Part shown: positions 8,523-17,928 of the stretch, piece after piece | Position numbering within the stretch: position 1 is the first letter of the stretch | How the letters are laid out: each line of letters starts with the position of its first letter | Source: DATARH01 sp963746885 | GTDB taxonomy: Bacteria > Pseudomonadota > Alphaproteobacteria > ATCC43930 > CGMCC-115725 | NCBI GenBank assembly: GCA_963746885.1 | Contig: CAVVDM010000004.1 | Location: 620,001-684,000 of the forward strand | Length of the DNA: 64,000 nt | Direction: 5' to 3' | Made by a program: the position numbers and the translations under genes | The notes under the pieces: generated by a model | Database searches by the model: none | What the model saw: the letters and a program-made list of their open reading frames with translations, nothing else | Told to the model about the DNA's origin: nothing

Positions 8523-10059
8523 TTGGCTGGTGGGCTCCGAGCCATACTTCAAGCCCGCCGTCCGGGTTGTCGACGTACCGCCAGCCCTCCTCGGCGCGGA
8601 CCGCGACCCGCGGCCCGAACAGGTTGGCGGTGCCGACAAACAGGCCGACCGGCGAGGAGACGAAGTTGCGGACCCCGACATTGTAGGGGTTGCCGAACCC
8701 CTGACGCGTCACGGGCAGCCAATTCTCGCCGTCGTGGCTGCGCCAGAGATCGGCGCCGCCTTCATTGGCGACGACCACTTCCGGATCGAGCACGTTGAAA
8801 AGCCGGTGGACCTTCTTGAACTGCGGGTCCAGCAAGGCCCAGCGCATCGTCAACGACCAGTCGTAGGTGCCGACGTACAGCCAATCCTCATGCACGCCGA
8901 GCGCCCAGATGTAACCGTTGAAGAAATTGCCGAAGCCGGAGCGCAGCCCACTCAGCGGCTGCTTGGTTCCGGTCGGCAACACCCGCGTATCCGCGGCGAT
9001 CAGATCCCAGCTGTCATCCGCGTTGATGCGGATGACTTCCCCGGCCGCCGGTCCCACGTGGTTGACCCGATCGATGCCGCCGCCCTGGATCGCCGTCCCG
9101 ATATAGATCGCATTCTTGAACGCGACCATCGAGGCGACCGCCTGGTTGAGCGGCCCGCGTCCGGCACCGCCATCGATCAGCTTGCGCCAGCGATACGGAC
9201 GCTCGCCCCGACAGTCGGTCGCCCAGACCTGCAAGCCTCCCAGGTTGAAGGTGCCGGCATAGAGCTGATCGCCCATCGCGGCGAGGGTAAAAATGCCGAG
9301 ATTTGACGGATCCCCGAACCCCGGCTCGTTGATCGGCAGCCACTCCTCGCCGGCCGGGTCGAGGGATTCGAACACCACCGGCAGGCCGGCGGTGTTCTGC
9401 TGGCCCCCGTCGCTGCCACGCCGCGCCGTCGGCGCAAAAAACATCCGGTTGCCGATCGCTACCAGGCTTCGCGTGGCCGAGATCGGCGTGTCCAAAATGC
9501 CGTAGCGCGAGATCCGCTCGAACCTCCTTCCGTCATAGGTACGCAATATCAATCCGCCCGGTGCCCGGCCCGGCGCCCACGCCGCGATGTAAAGCGCCGG
9601 CTCGGGGTCGGACGCGGCCTGGAACACCTCCATCGAGCGATAGCCGATTTCGCGCGGGACCCTGCCGGTACCGACGACGCTGTCGACCAGCGGCGCGCGG
9701 AACACCATCTCCCAGCGATCCTCCGCCGGATCGTAGGACCAGATCTGGGCGCGCCGGTCGAGGCGATAGAGGCCGTCGAGGCTGTCCGGGCACTCGATCG
9801 GCCATACCGACAGCGGCAGCCCCTCGAAGGCGGATTGCAGCTTGAGCATGCAGAGGTTCGACCGGGTGGTACCCAGGTACAGCTTGCCTTTGAACCAGGC
9901 CATCGAGTGGGCATAGTTGTTGTGCCCGTCGTCGAGGCCGCCGCGCCCGACTCGGCGAAAATCCCCGGCGCTCAACCCGCGCGCCGGCGCGGGGTCATGC
10001 CGGGCGAGCACCGCGCTCGCGGTGTCGCTCGCCCTGGCAAGTACTGCCGTTGTGCTCAC
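8512..10059 (-). CDS. Predicted seven-bladed beta-propeller protein, paralogue 1
   Basis: A 515-residue protein without a known domain name. A strand motif recurs seven times at roughly even spacing: KLYLGT, ALYIAAW, RMFFAPT, QLYAGT, AIYIGT, WLYVGT and GLFVGT, which fits a seven-bladed propeller. Other landmarks are HSMAWFKG, EPGFGDPSNLGIF and HVGPAAGEVIRIN. No signal peptide is visible. The start is taken as GTG at 10057-10059, 11 bp after the SDR stop; a longer upstream frame overlaps the SDR gene and is not propeller-like. Two paralogues lie at 17929 and 21205. A scaffold or binding role is inference. Confidence 0.8.
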   Translation of the reverse strand: MSTTAVLARASDTASAVLARHDPAPARGLSAGDFRRVGRGGLDDGHNNYAHSMAWFKGKLYLGTTRSNLCMLKLQSAFEGLPLSVWPIECPDSLDGLYRLDRRAQIWSYDPAEDRWEMVFRAPLVDSVVGTGRVPREIGYRSMEVFQAASDPEPALYIAAWAPGRAPGGLILRTYDGRRFERISRYGILDTPISATRSLVAIGNRMFFAPTARRGSDGGQQNTAGLPVVFESLDPAGEEWLPINEPGFGDPSNLGIFTLAAMGDQLYAGTFNLGGLQVWATDCRGERPYRWRKLIDGGAGRGPLNQAVASMVAFKNAIYIGTAIQGGGIDRVNHVGPAAGEVIRINADDSWDLIAADTRVLPTGTKQPLSGLRSGFGNFFNGYIWALGVHEDWLYVGTYDWSLTMRWALLDPQFKKVHRLFNVLDPEVVVANEGGADLWRSHDGENWLPVTRQGFGNPYNVGVRNFVSSPVGLFVGTANLFGPRVAVRAEEGWRYVDNPDGGLEVWLGAHQPNAA

Positions 10060-10070
10060 GTGGGCACCGT

Positions 10071-10841
10071 CTACGCCGATCGCCCGGAGGTCGCCGCAGC
10101 GGCCGGGCGGCGCGTCTTGGGCCGCAGCGGATAAAGCAGCGGATTGAGCAGGAACGTGTCGCGGGACAGTGTCAGGAGGTAGAGCACGAACTCGGCCACC
10201 CGCTCTGCGGACAGCAACGCCCGAGGCTTGAGCGCGGCCGATCCGGACTGCTCCCACAGCGGCGTGTCGACGGCATCCGGGAGCAGTGTCTGCACGCGGA
10301 TCCCGAGGCGCCCAACCTCTTCGGCGAGCGACTCGGAGAACCCCACGACGCCGAATTTCGACGCGCAGTAGGCCGCGTCGAACGGCCGGCCCTGCCGGCC
10401 GGAGGTCGACGACAGGTTCACGATGTCGCCGGTCGCGCGCTCCAGCATCGCCGGCAGTACGGCGCGGTTGCTGAGAAACGTGCCGGTCAGGTTGACGTCG
10501 ATCACCGTCCGCCACTCCTCGAACGAGGTCTCGCTGACCGGGCGGGGCTGCCCGCTGGTGCGCAGGATGCCGGCCGCCGAGACCAGTGCATCGATGCAAC
10601 CGAAGCGCCCGATCGCCGCTTCCGCCATGTGGGCCATGTCGCTCTCGCTGGTGACGTCCAGCGCGAGCGGCTGGATTTCGCCGTCGCCGAGCGAGCGGGT
10701 GAGCTCGGTGAGGCGATCGAGGTTGCGGTCGACCAGCGTCAAGCGGGCGCCGCCTGCGGCGAGCAGCCACGCGCACGCGCTGCCGATGCCGCCCGACGCG
10801 CCGGTAACGATGATGGAGCGACCTGTAACCTCAAGCGTCAT
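10071..10841 (-). CDS. Short-chain dehydrogenase/reductase 1
   Basis: A classical SDR of 256 residues. The NAD(P) motif is TGASGGIGSA (residues 13-22), the acidic/basic selector VDRNLDRL follows strand 2, NAAG is replaced by VSAAG, and the catalytic Ser lies in NLSSTSG with Tyr168 and Lys172 in YCASK. It likely oxidises or reduces a hydroxyl/ketone on the pathway intermediate. Its ATG overlaps the stop of the second SDR gene (10838-10841). The last 20 residues are basic and Ala-rich. Confidence 0.92.
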   Translation of the reverse strand: MTLEVTGRSIIVTGASGGIGSACAWLLAAGGARLTLVDRNLDRLTELTRSLGDGEIQPLALDVTSESDMAHMAEAAIGRFGCIDALVSAAGILRTSGQPRPVSETSFEEWRTVIDVNLTGTFLSNRAVLPAMLERATGDIVNLSSTSGRQGRPFDAAYCASKFGVVGFSESLAEEVGRLGIRVQTLLPDAVDTPLWEQSGSAALKPRALLSAERVAEFVLYLLTLSRDTFLLNPLLYPLRPKTRRPAAAATSGRSA

Positions 10842-11620
10842 GCCCGCTTCCTTTCAAGCTCAGCGCGCCTGCGACGCGTCGGCAGCGGCAGGATATGCGG
10901 ATCGGGCGCGCGAGCGCCGTCGCTCGCCCGGAGCAGGTTGATCACGGCCTCGGCAAAATTGTCGGCCGTTATGCTGCCGCCGAATGGGCGGGCGAGCGTC
11001 GTCCCGGCTATCAGCGGCACTTCCACCGGCCCGGGAAACAGCGCATTGACGCGGACGCCATACTCCGCCACTTCCTCGGCGAGCGCCCGCGTGAATGCTG
11101 CGACGGCGAATTTCGACGCCGAGTAGCCCGGCGCCAGCGCCGTGCCGCGCAAGCCGTGCGGCGTGGTCGAGGAGCAAATGTTAAGAATGTCACCGTCACC
11201 GCGCGCCATCATCATGGGCAGGAACGCCCGGTTGGCGAGGAACGGCCCGTGCAGATTGACATCGATCGCACGCTGCCATGCGGCGAGCGGCAGATCGCGG
11301 GTGGCGGGCGGCAACCGGCTGCTCTCGCCCTCGTAGCCGGCGGCCACCGCCGACACGACGAGGAGGTCGACCGCGCTGTAATGACGCGCGCATTCGGCGG
11401 CAAGCTCTTGCATGGCGTCCGCGACCGATACGTCGAGCGCAAAAACCCTGTGGTCGCCGTTCGGCCCGCACTCCTGCAGCTCAGCGAGCGTCGCCGCCAG
11501 CGCATCTCGGTTGCGTGCGACAGCCACGACGCAGCCGCCGCGTTGCGCCAGCGCCCGGCCAAGCGCCCGGCCGATGCCCTGGCTGGCGCCCGCGATCACG
11601 CTGACATGGCCCGGCCGCAT
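10838..11620 (-). CDS. Short-chain dehydrogenase/reductase 2
   Basis: A second SDR, 260 residues from the ATG at 11620. It has VIAGASQGIGRALGRALA at the N-terminus, VARNRDAL after strand 2, ICSSTTPHG carrying the catalytic Ser and YSASKFAVAAF carrying Tyr and Lys. The start is two bases after the stop of the hydrolase gene; a longer frame to 11728 lies inside that gene and is not used. It resembles SDR1 in the region NVNLxGxFLxNRAFLP, so the two may be an old duplication acting on related substrates. Confidence 0.9.
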   Translation of the reverse strand: MRPGHVSVIAGASQGIGRALGRALAQRGGCVVAVARNRDALAATLAELQECGPNGDHRVFALDVSVADAMQELAAECARHYSAVDLLVVSAVAAGYEGESSRLPPATRDLPLAAWQRAIDVNLHGPFLANRAFLPMMMARGDGDILNICSSTTPHGLRGTALAPGYSASKFAVAAFTRALAEEVAEYGVRVNALFPGPVEVPLIAGTTLARPFGGSITADNFAEAVINLLRASDGARAPDPHILPLPTRRRRAELERKRA

Positions 11621-11621
11621 T

Positions 11622-12554
11622 TCAGGCCAGCACCCGCCGCCGGGCACGTGTGGCGAGGCGACCGGCGCGCGCGAACCCGAGCCCGCCGGCACTCGCCTCG
11701 GGCCGACCGAGGAAGCTGACGAGGCCACGCTCGAAATACAGCGGCTTCACTACCGGAAAGAAATGGCCGGCTCCCGGGATCAGCATCAGGCGGGCGTTCG
11801 GCAACAGATCGAGCAGCCCCTGCGCAGTCGGCAGGCAATGCGACAGCTTGCCGAACATCAAAAGCGTCGGAGCGGTGATGGACGCCAGGCCGCGTCTGTC
11901 CAATGGGCTCTCTTCCTCGAACTCGCGCGGGGCGCTGGTCTGCTGCAGTAGCTGCTGCCAGCGTTGCGCCGACCGGGCGCCCATCTGGCGTGATCGCAGC
12001 GCAATCCGCCGGCGCGACGGTGTGCCGGAGTTTGCGATGTCGCCGCATTGGCCGAGCTCGGCGAGCAGCTTGTAATCGATGACGGAATCGTCGCTTGGCG
12101 GGTTTTTCAGCCCGAGCGATTGCAGTTCCGCCTTCCAGCGCACCCAATGCGGCCACTCTCGCAGGCGAACCGGCCCCTGCAAGGCGCGCAGCTGGGTATC
12201 GGCGATCACCAGATTGCGGACCCGCTCCGCGTGCTGCACGGCAAAGGTCAATGCGACGCGGCCGCCAAAGCTGTGCCCGACGATATCGGCTTTCGCGACG
12301 CCGATGCGGTCGAGCAGGCCGCGCAAATCGTCGGCCATGGCGCTCAACGTGTAGCCGGTCAGCGGCATCGGGCTGCGGCCATGGCCGCGCAGATCGTACA
12401 TGATCACGTGGCGGCGCGCCGCCAGCAACTGCGCCGCGCCGAAGAACCAGAACGAGAGGTTCGCCCCAAGACCGTGAATCAAGACGAGGGCGTCACCCGC
12501 GCCGAGGCGAACGCAGTTCAGTTCAGGCTCAACCGCGACAGGGCTCGACATCAT
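11622..12554 (-). CDS. Alpha/beta-fold hydrolase
   Basis: A 310-residue hydrolase. The oxyanion loop is LVLIHGLGANLSFW, the nucleophile elbow GHSFGGRVAL and the His block PGAGHFFPV. At the usual acid position the sequence is MFGKLSHCLPTAQ, so the Asp of the G-x-x-D motif is not evident there and may be supplied elsewhere. It shares the leftward operon with the phosphodiesterase upstream (29 bp gap) and SDR2 downstream. Thioesterase, esterase or lactonase activity are all possible. Confidence 0.85.
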   Translation of the reverse strand: MMSSPVAVEPELNCVRLGAGDALVLIHGLGANLSFWFFGAAQLLAARRHVIMYDLRGHGRSPMPLTGYTLSAMADDLRGLLDRIGVAKADIVGHSFGGRVALTFAVQHAERVRNLVIADTQLRALQGPVRLREWPHWVRWKAELQSLGLKNPPSDDSVIDYKLLAELGQCGDIANSGTPSRRRIALRSRQMGARSAQRWQQLLQQTSAPREFEEESPLDRRGLASITAPTLLMFGKLSHCLPTAQGLLDLLPNARLMLIPGAGHFFPVVKPLYFERGLVSFLGRPEASAGGLGFARAGRLATRARRRVLA

Positions 12555-12583
12555 ACCGCCATCAAATGGGGACGCGGCAGCGC

Positions 12584-14161
12584 TTAATCCATGTAGCCGA
12601 GGGTCTTCAGCTGATTCATCAGGGCCTCGCGCTCCTCGCCGCTCGGCTCGGCCCGCTCTTCGCTCGATCCTGCCGCGCTTCGCGTGCTGGCGCCACGCTC
12701 CAAGGTGCGCTTGCCGACCAATGCCTCGGTCGGGATGCGGCCCTCCAGATCGTTCGGAACCGGCACACCCAGCAGCGTCAGCATCAAGGGTGCCACATCG
12801 AGGATGTCGAGGGGCTCGATCATCGCGCCTTTGCGGAAGCTGGGGCCGTGACCGATGAAAATGCCTGCCGGGCGGTGGGTGCCGTCGGCATGCGGGCGCG
12901 GTGCCAAGACCTCATTCGACTTCAGGATCGAAACAAAGCCGCCGTCGCGCAGCCGCAACGTGAGGTCCGGACAGGGCTCGACAAAGCTCGATCCCCTGAG
13001 CTTGTTGAGATCGGCGCCGACGACGATCGGCTCGCCGCTCACCGGGTCGCGGATGTCGAGCAATTCACGCTGCAGCTTAAGCACGAACGGCAGGTAGTCG
13101 GCCTCCTTCACGCCGAGCCCGGAACCGAGATCCTTCTTGATGAAAATTGCATTGCTGCTGGGGGTTGGCGAGAAAGCCATGGTGGCCTTCCAGTCGACCA
13201 TCCCGAGATGATCCTTGATGCGTTCCGCCGTGAGCTGGCCGAGGGAATCGTCCTGCGCCCCTTGCGACCAGGTCAGATAGCCATGCCGCGACAGCCATTC
13301 GTTGACGTAGAAAATCTCGGTCGTCGGGCCGAAGCCGTGGTCCGAGGTGAACAGCACGTCGGTGTCCGGCCCTGCCGCTTCCATCATCCGGCGGATGTTG
13401 GCGTCGAGGCGGCGATAGAACCCGATGCAGAGATCGCTGATGTGCTTGTGCCAGGCATCCCCATCCGGCTGTGCGAAGGCCGGATCGACAAAGCGCCAGA
13501 ACAAATGCTGGAGCTTGTCAGGCCCGTCGAGGACGACCGCGGTCAACTCCGTCCGATCCTTGTTCATCAGATGGCAGGCCAGCTCCGTCCAGGCGCCGTC
13601 ACGAGTCTTTTGCAGCTCGATCCACGATTCGTGCTCACCGTCGTGCAGGCCTTGAACGCACTTCTTTTCCTCACCGATATCCATGCCGAGATCGCGATAG
13701 TCGAAACCCGGCAATGCGCGGATCTCATCGTAGAGCGACTTCGGGTACGTGCCGTGCCGCAAATGCCGCCACGGCACGAAGCCCGAGATGATGTAGCCGT
13801 CGACTTCCGGCGGCGGCGCCATGCCGTAGAAGTTGAGGCTGGTCGCGCGCTTGCCCGAACGGTTGACGATCGACCAGACCGTCTCGCAGTGATTGTCACG
13901 AAAATCATTAATTTTAAGAAAAACGCCGCCGTCCTTCAGCAACGCCGGCCGGAGGAAATCATAAATACCGTGCGCCTCCGGACTGCGCCCCGTAATCATC
14001 GAGGTCCAGGCCGGCGGAGTTAACGGGTTGCGCGTAGACATCAAATCGGCGCGCACACCTTGCTGCACCACCGATCGGAGATGCGGCATCACGCCGCGCT
14101 GCATCATTGGGTCGAGCAGCGTGAAGGTCGCGCCATCCAGCCCGATCATCATCACTTTCAT
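12584..14161 (-). CDS. Alkaline-phosphatase-superfamily hydrolase (type I phosphodiesterase / nucleotide pyrophosphatase-like)
   Basis: A 525-residue enzyme with the superfamily metal sites intact: MMIGLDGATF at the start, a Thr nucleophile in TPPAWTSMITGR, FTSDHGFGPTTE in the middle and GTHRPAGIFIGHGPSF near residue 435. Members cleave phosphodiesters, phosphonates or sulfate esters. The start ATG at 14159-14161 begins exactly at strand 1; 44 extra upstream codons have no family support. It is the first gene of the leftward operon ending at the ACP. It may act on a phosphorylated or sulfated head group. Confidence 0.9.
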   Translation of the reverse strand: MKVMMIGLDGATFTLLDPMMQRGVMPHLRSVVQQGVRADLMSTRNPLTPPAWTSMITGRSPEAHGIYDFLRPALLKDGGVFLKINDFRDNHCETVWSIVNRSGKRATSLNFYGMAPPPEVDGYIISGFVPWRHLRHGTYPKSLYDEIRALPGFDYRDLGMDIGEEKKCVQGLHDGEHESWIELQKTRDGAWTELACHLMNKDRTELTAVVLDGPDKLQHLFWRFVDPAFAQPDGDAWHKHISDLCIGFYRRLDANIRRMMEAAGPDTDVLFTSDHGFGPTTEIFYVNEWLSRHGYLTWSQGAQDDSLGQLTAERIKDHLGMVDWKATMAFSPTPSSNAIFIKKDLGSGLGVKEADYLPFVLKLQRELLDIRDPVSGEPIVVGADLNKLRGSSFVEPCPDLTLRLRDGGFVSILKSNEVLAPRPHADGTHRPAGIFIGHGPSFRKGAMIEPLDILDVAPLMLTLLGVPVPNDLEGRIPTEALVGKRTLERGASTRSAAGSSEERAEPSGEEREALMNQLKTLGYMD

Positions 14162-14387
14162 CAAGAATACCTTCTGTCCCCGGAATAGCCGGCAATCTGT
14201 TAGGTAATGTCTCGAAATGACCCGGCAATGGCCCGCCGGCTCGGGGGCACCGTCTATCACAACGCTGCTGCAACGCAAACAACGGCGCTGCACTTAGCTG
14301 ATCAGGCGCCACCTGCGCTTGACGCCTTCGCCCGCCAAGCTATATCGGTGCGCTTGCGGCACCGCAGCTCAGCCGCCGGGAGCCTTG

Positions 14388-14891
14388 ATGGACGACAAGC
14401 GCAAGCTCGGGAGCGGGCGCGAGCCGCGCTCTCCCCCCAAGGCGGCAGTCGGGCGTGAAACACGCGCCGACGGGGGACGCGCCGCGGCAACGGCGCCGTC
14501 GCAGCGGGCGGAAAAAGCGACTGTTAGTCACGAGCAGCTGCGCGCCCAGCCGCCGGCTCGTCCGTTGCGGACGCCTCGCCCCCCGCTGATCCCGACGATC
14601 GAGGATGCCCGGCCGCAGGGGCCTGCGGCCGAGGGCGGCTTGGCCGAGCGCATGCAGCAACTGCGCTACCTGCAGGACTTCTTTCACAATCCCGTCCCGT
14701 TTGATCTGCGGGAAAAGCCGATCGAAAGCTCTAGTACGCGGGAAGAGATCCTGCAGCGCATCGGCGAAGTGCAGTATCAGATCGCCGTGCTGAAGGCGCT
14801 GCTCGTTGTGCTGAACGAGGAGATGGAAACGCTGACCCAGGCGCTTCCCGTCGAGACCGGCGAGCGGGTCGAGGCGCCGGCTCAAACATAA
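14388..14891 (+). CDS. Hypothetical protein with C-terminal coiled-coil hairpin
   Basis: A 167-residue protein starting MDDKRKLGSGREP. The first 75 residues are basic and disordered, rich in Arg, Ala and Pro. The last 80 hold AERMQQLRYLQDFFHNPV, a short linker and REEILQRIGEVQYQIAVLKA with a final helix, which should form an antiparallel helical pair. It is divergent from the phosphodiesterase operon and overlaps the 3' end of the convergent sulfotransferase by 10 bp. No family recognised. Confidence 0.6.
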   Translation: MDDKRKLGSGREPRSPPKAAVGRETRADGGRAAATAPSQRAEKATVSHEQLRAQPPARPLRTPRPPLIPTIEDARPQGPAAEGGLAERMQQLRYLQDFFHNPVPFDLREKPIESSSTREEILQRIGEVQYQIAVLKALLVVLNEEMETLTQALPVETGERVEAPAQT

Positions 14892-15817
14892 CCGAGAGAG
14901 CGCGCGCGCTTTACGACATCATCGCGAAAGCCGGCGCGGTCGCGGCGCCAGGGCAGCGGCCCCTCGAGGGTGGTCCTCTGCAGCACCCGAACCGGAAACG
15001 TCGGATTGCGCAGAAATTGTGGCTCATCGCCGAGATTGGCGCCGACCGGACCCAGTCCGGCGAACGGCGATCGCTCGGGGTGTAGCATGGCGTCGATGGC
15101 GGCCTGGTCCGTCGACAACCGCAGGGCACGGGCGAGGCCCGTAAGCCGGGCCTGCGGAGCCTCAAACAGCTGCTCGATGCGCAGGCGGATTTGGCGGCGG
15201 GCAGGTATTCCCTCGAGAAAGCTGGCGATCCGGCGCTCCACGCCAAGCCACAGCAGCTGCGGGTCCAATATCAGGCCTTCCGAGGCCGTCTCGAGCATCT
15301 CCTGCACGGCGCGCCGCGACTTGTCTCCCTCGGCCAGAACCGCAGTTCCGAATGCCATCGGATGGCGCACAAGATGCACGAAGTAGGCGTCGGGACAGGT
15401 CTCGCGAATCCGCTCCAGACAGTCGGCATCCCTGACGTTGACGCGACTCTTTTCGACGATCCGGAACGGCGCGACCGTCGCTCGGATCTCGTTGAAGACC
15501 CGACTCGTCGGCCAATGCATGCGTTGCGTCAGCCAGCGCCGCGCCATGGCAATGGCGGCCATCGTCTGCTCGCCGGCGAACAGGTAGGCGACGGCACGCA
15601 ACAGCCCGTGGATCTGAACCTGCCGGCTCTCGGCCATTTCCGACCACAGGCCCTCAAGGGTGTCGCTGACAAACAGGTTGAGCTCGGGCAGCCCGAAGGC
15701 CGCCGGATGGCGGCCAATCATCGCGCCGACCAGGGCGCCATGAGAATGCGGCGCCGCCAGCACGAAAATCGGTGCCGCACCGCGTCGTGATGCGGTCGGA
15801 CGGGTCGTTCGAGTCAC
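14882..15817 (-). CDS. Sulfotransferase-family protein 1 with a degenerate PAPS loop
   Basis: Resembles the two sulfotransferases at 19356 and 20309: LPELNLFVSDTLEGLW, a central FRIVEKSRVNVRD block, the 3'-phosphate-binding helix YFVHLVRHPMAFG, LRIEQLFEAP and the tail AMLHPERSPFAGLGP. The 5' PAPS loop, APGRSFTS or CPPRSFSS in the paralogues, is here APHSHGAL, so the usual Arg is lost. The start GTG at 15815-15817 leaves a 7 bp gap to the esterase; the frame continues upstream through that gene without support. It could be weakly active or use another donor. Confidence 0.8.
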   Translation of the reverse strand: MTRTTRPTASRRGAAPIFVLAAPHSHGALVGAMIGRHPAAFGLPELNLFVSDTLEGLWSEMAESRQVQIHGLLRAVAYLFAGEQTMAAIAMARRWLTQRMHWPTSRVFNEIRATVAPFRIVEKSRVNVRDADCLERIRETCPDAYFVHLVRHPMAFGTAVLAEGDKSRRAVQEMLETASEGLILDPQLLWLGVERRIASFLEGIPARRQIRLRIEQLFEAPQARLTGLARALRLSTDQAAIDAMLHPERSPFAGLGPVGANLGDEPQFLRNPTFPVRVLQRTTLEGPLPWRRDRAGFRDDVVKRARSLGYV

Positions 15818-15824
15818 CGCCAGG

Positions 15825-16757
15825 TCACAATCCGTAGCGCCGGAAGAAATCGAGCATGGCCGACGTTGCGTTGATGTTGTGCGTCGTGGCGCCGAGGATG
15901 CGCCGCGCGAAGAAGCCGCCGGGCGAGGCGCCGCCGGGCCAGGTGTGTCCGCCACCCTCGATCTCATAAAAGAGCACGCCACAAGCGCCGAAATTGACCA
16001 CCCGGACATGCGTGTTGTCGCTCACCCGGTCGGGAAGGTCCTCGGTGCGGGCGCCGCCGCAGCCGTCGAACCGCGACCAGAAGTCGATCGTCTGGGGGGC
16101 CGACAACACCTGTCCGCCTGCGCCACGGAACCGTCCCCGCCTGATTTCGCCACCCGCCCATGGCATGAAGGGATCGGTGGTGGAATTGAAGAAGACGATC
16201 GGGACTCGCCGCGACGGCCGGCACGTGCCGGCCAGGGCGACGGGCAGATTGGCGACCACGGCCGCATAGGCGGCAAACACATTGGTCGCCTCGCACGCCA
16301 GGCGCTGCACCATCATGCCGCCGGCAGACGCGCCGGCGACGAAGACGCGGGCAGGGTCCCCGCCGAACCGGGCCACCACCTCGTGCACCAGCGCGACAAG
16401 GTATCCGACGTCGTCTCGGCTCGATCGCGTAGTGTCGCGGCCATCATTCCATTCGGTGCCGCCCGTGTCGGGCAGCACCGCGATGAAACCATACTGGTCG
16501 ACATAGGCTCCGATGCCGGTCTGCTCCGCGATCCGGGCGCCGTTTGACGAGCCGCCATGCAGCAGCATCACAATCGGATAGCGCCCGGTGGGGGCGGCGC
16601 GCTGCGGCAGATAAAGCGAGTAGGTGAGGGTCTGCCCCGGCACGGCGATCGTGCCCTGCCTGACGGTTGCCGCAACGGCGCCGCTCCGCCCTGGGCAAAC
16701 CGCGACGACGATGGCGGCCAACAAGACAACGCGCAACAATTCGGCGATCAGCCGCAT
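15825..16757 (-). CDS. Secreted PHB depolymerase-family esterase
   Basis: A 310-residue alpha/beta hydrolase with a signal peptide (MRLIAELLRVVLLAAIVVAV, cleavage probably after an Ala near residue 28-30). Catalytic features are MLLHGGSSNG, the nucleophile in GASAGGMM, the acid in FNSTTDPFMPWAGG and the His in EGGGHTWPGG. It acts in the periplasm or outside. It forms a two-gene unit with the downstream sulfotransferase 1. It is one of three related esterases in the region; unlike the other two it is clearly exported. Confidence 0.9.
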   Translation of the reverse strand: MRLIAELLRVVLLAAIVVAVCPGRSGAVAATVRQGTIAVPGQTLTYSLYLPQRAAPTGRYPIVMLLHGGSSNGARIAEQTGIGAYVDQYGFIAVLPDTGGTEWNDGRDTTRSSRDDVGYLVALVHEVVARFGGDPARVFVAGASAGGMMVQRLACEATNVFAAYAAVVANLPVALAGTCRPSRRVPIVFFNSTTDPFMPWAGGEIRRGRFRGAGGQVLSAPQTIDFWSRFDGCGGARTEDLPDRVSDNTHVRVVNFGACGVLFYEIEGGGHTWPGGASPGGFFARRILGATTHNINATSAMLDFFRRYGL

Positions 16758-17126
16758 TCGGTGTCACTCCTGGTTCAGCGGGATCGGGCAGCAGCTTGGC
16801 GATTATCGTGATGGCGCGGCCCTGCCGGGAAATGCTACGATTAATACGGTTTCGGCCGGCCGCGGCACCAAGCACAGATGAATGCGCCGGGAGCGCTGGC
16901 GCGGCAAGGGGATTTTGCCGGCCTCGTGGCCGGCAGTGGGCCGCACCGATCCACGCCCCGGGAATCGGCCTGCTGGACAATCTGGCGCGCGCCGATTATC
17001 GATCCGACGCTGCCGGCTCGGCAATTCCGCCAGCCGGTCCGATGCCATTGCGGTCTGGCGACGCGGAATGCGCGCCCAAGCGGGGATGCGGTTCGCGTCA
17101 CGCGCCCTCTTCGACATGGGTAGGTC
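16758..17126 (-). other. Divergent intergenic region, no gene seen
   Basis: These 369 bp separate the leftward esterase/sulfotransferase pair from the rightward propeller/sulfotransferase operon, so promoters for both must lie here. Open frames on both strands are high-GC shadows rich in Arg with no family blocks. A slightly AT-richer stretch near 16835-16850 could hold a -10 element, but I cannot assign one with confidence. Confidence 0.4.
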
Positions 17127-17570
17127 ATGGGTCAGACGGATCAAGAAAAGCGGCGCGCCAGACTCGACGAGCTGCGCGAAGTACGGGCGGAACTGATACT
17201 GGCCGGCGGCTTCAAGGCAGAAGCGCCGACCGACCCCGGCGGTGCGATGACCGGGAGATGGCGCGAGCGAGACGGCGCTCAGGGGACTCCAGGGGGATCG
17301 GCAACGGGCGAACGATTCCGCGACCGCCCGGTAGGCTCGCGCGGGATCGATGCCGGAGCGCCACGGCCGGCAGCCGGACGGGCGCCCGGCAGAGGCGGCG
17401 ATCGCCCGATCCTGAGAATGCTCGCCGAGCGCCGCGGCGAGGGGTCCGCGGCAGGTGGCAGGCCGGGCATGCGCGGCACCAACGGGTCCGGCGATCCCGA
17501 TCCCCAGGCCCGCCGTGAGCGGCTGAAGCGCCTGCTCACACTGCTCGACCGCAGTGAACGCAAACGATGA
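17127..17570 (+). CDS. Small Gly/Arg-rich repeat protein (LLxxRG type)
   Basis: A 147-residue basic protein starting MGQTDQEKRRARLDELREVR, with GGTAGGT just upstream of the ATG. The middle is Gly/Ala/Pro-rich and likely disordered. Short amphipathic units are spaced along it: ARLDELREVRAEL, PILRMLAERRGEG and ERLKRLLTLLDR. The same unit type recurs four times in the protein at 35758-36378. It is the first gene of the rightward run leading to propeller 2. Function unknown; a scaffold or docking protein is a guess. Confidence 0.55.
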   Translation: MGQTDQEKRRARLDELREVRAELILAGGFKAEAPTDPGGAMTGRWRERDGAQGTPGGSATGERFRDRPVGSRGIDAGAPRPAAGRAPGRGGDRPILRMLAERRGEGSAAGGRPGMRGTNGSGDPDPQARRERLKRLLTLLDRSERKR

Positions 17571-17928
17571 CCCGCGGCTCGACTTCCGGCATCACGCCCC
17601 GTCGACAGCGGCTTTGATCGCGGCGATTTTCGTTACGTCGATATCGACGCAGGACGGAAAACCGCCCGACCGACGTCTGCAAACGCGGCACACGCTGACG
17701 GTCAATCCCATATACAGGTCTGTCTTTGTTACCAACGGAACAGACAATGATCAGGGCTGGCGCTGGTCGAGTACCGCGGAGCTGGGGTCTTGGCGGCGCA
17801 GCGCCGTGGCGGTCCGGATCCATGGCCGGAGTTCGGCGGGTGGGACCAAGTGAGACGGCGCCAAGAGCGACCGGGATTTCAGCGTTTGTATCGGCTGCGG
17901 TCGCCCACGGTTCTGGTGCGGAGGAGTA
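17571..17928 (+). other. Intergenic leader before propeller 2, no gene seen
   Basis: A 358 bp stretch with no convincing coding potential; the small frames crossing it lack family features. It probably contains a promoter or leader for the propeller 2, sulfotransferase, sulfotransferase, propeller 3 operon, whose first ATG at 17929 has a strong GGAGGAG ribosome binding site. Confidence 0.4.

Noticed and set aside
8523..8681. Upstream extension of the esterase at 7563
   Set aside because: The 53 added residues overlap the propeller gene and precede a clear membrane-anchor start.
10059..10776. Upstream extension of propeller 1 to 10776
   Set aside because: The added 239 residues lie inside SDR1 in another frame and look like Arg-rich shadow sequence.
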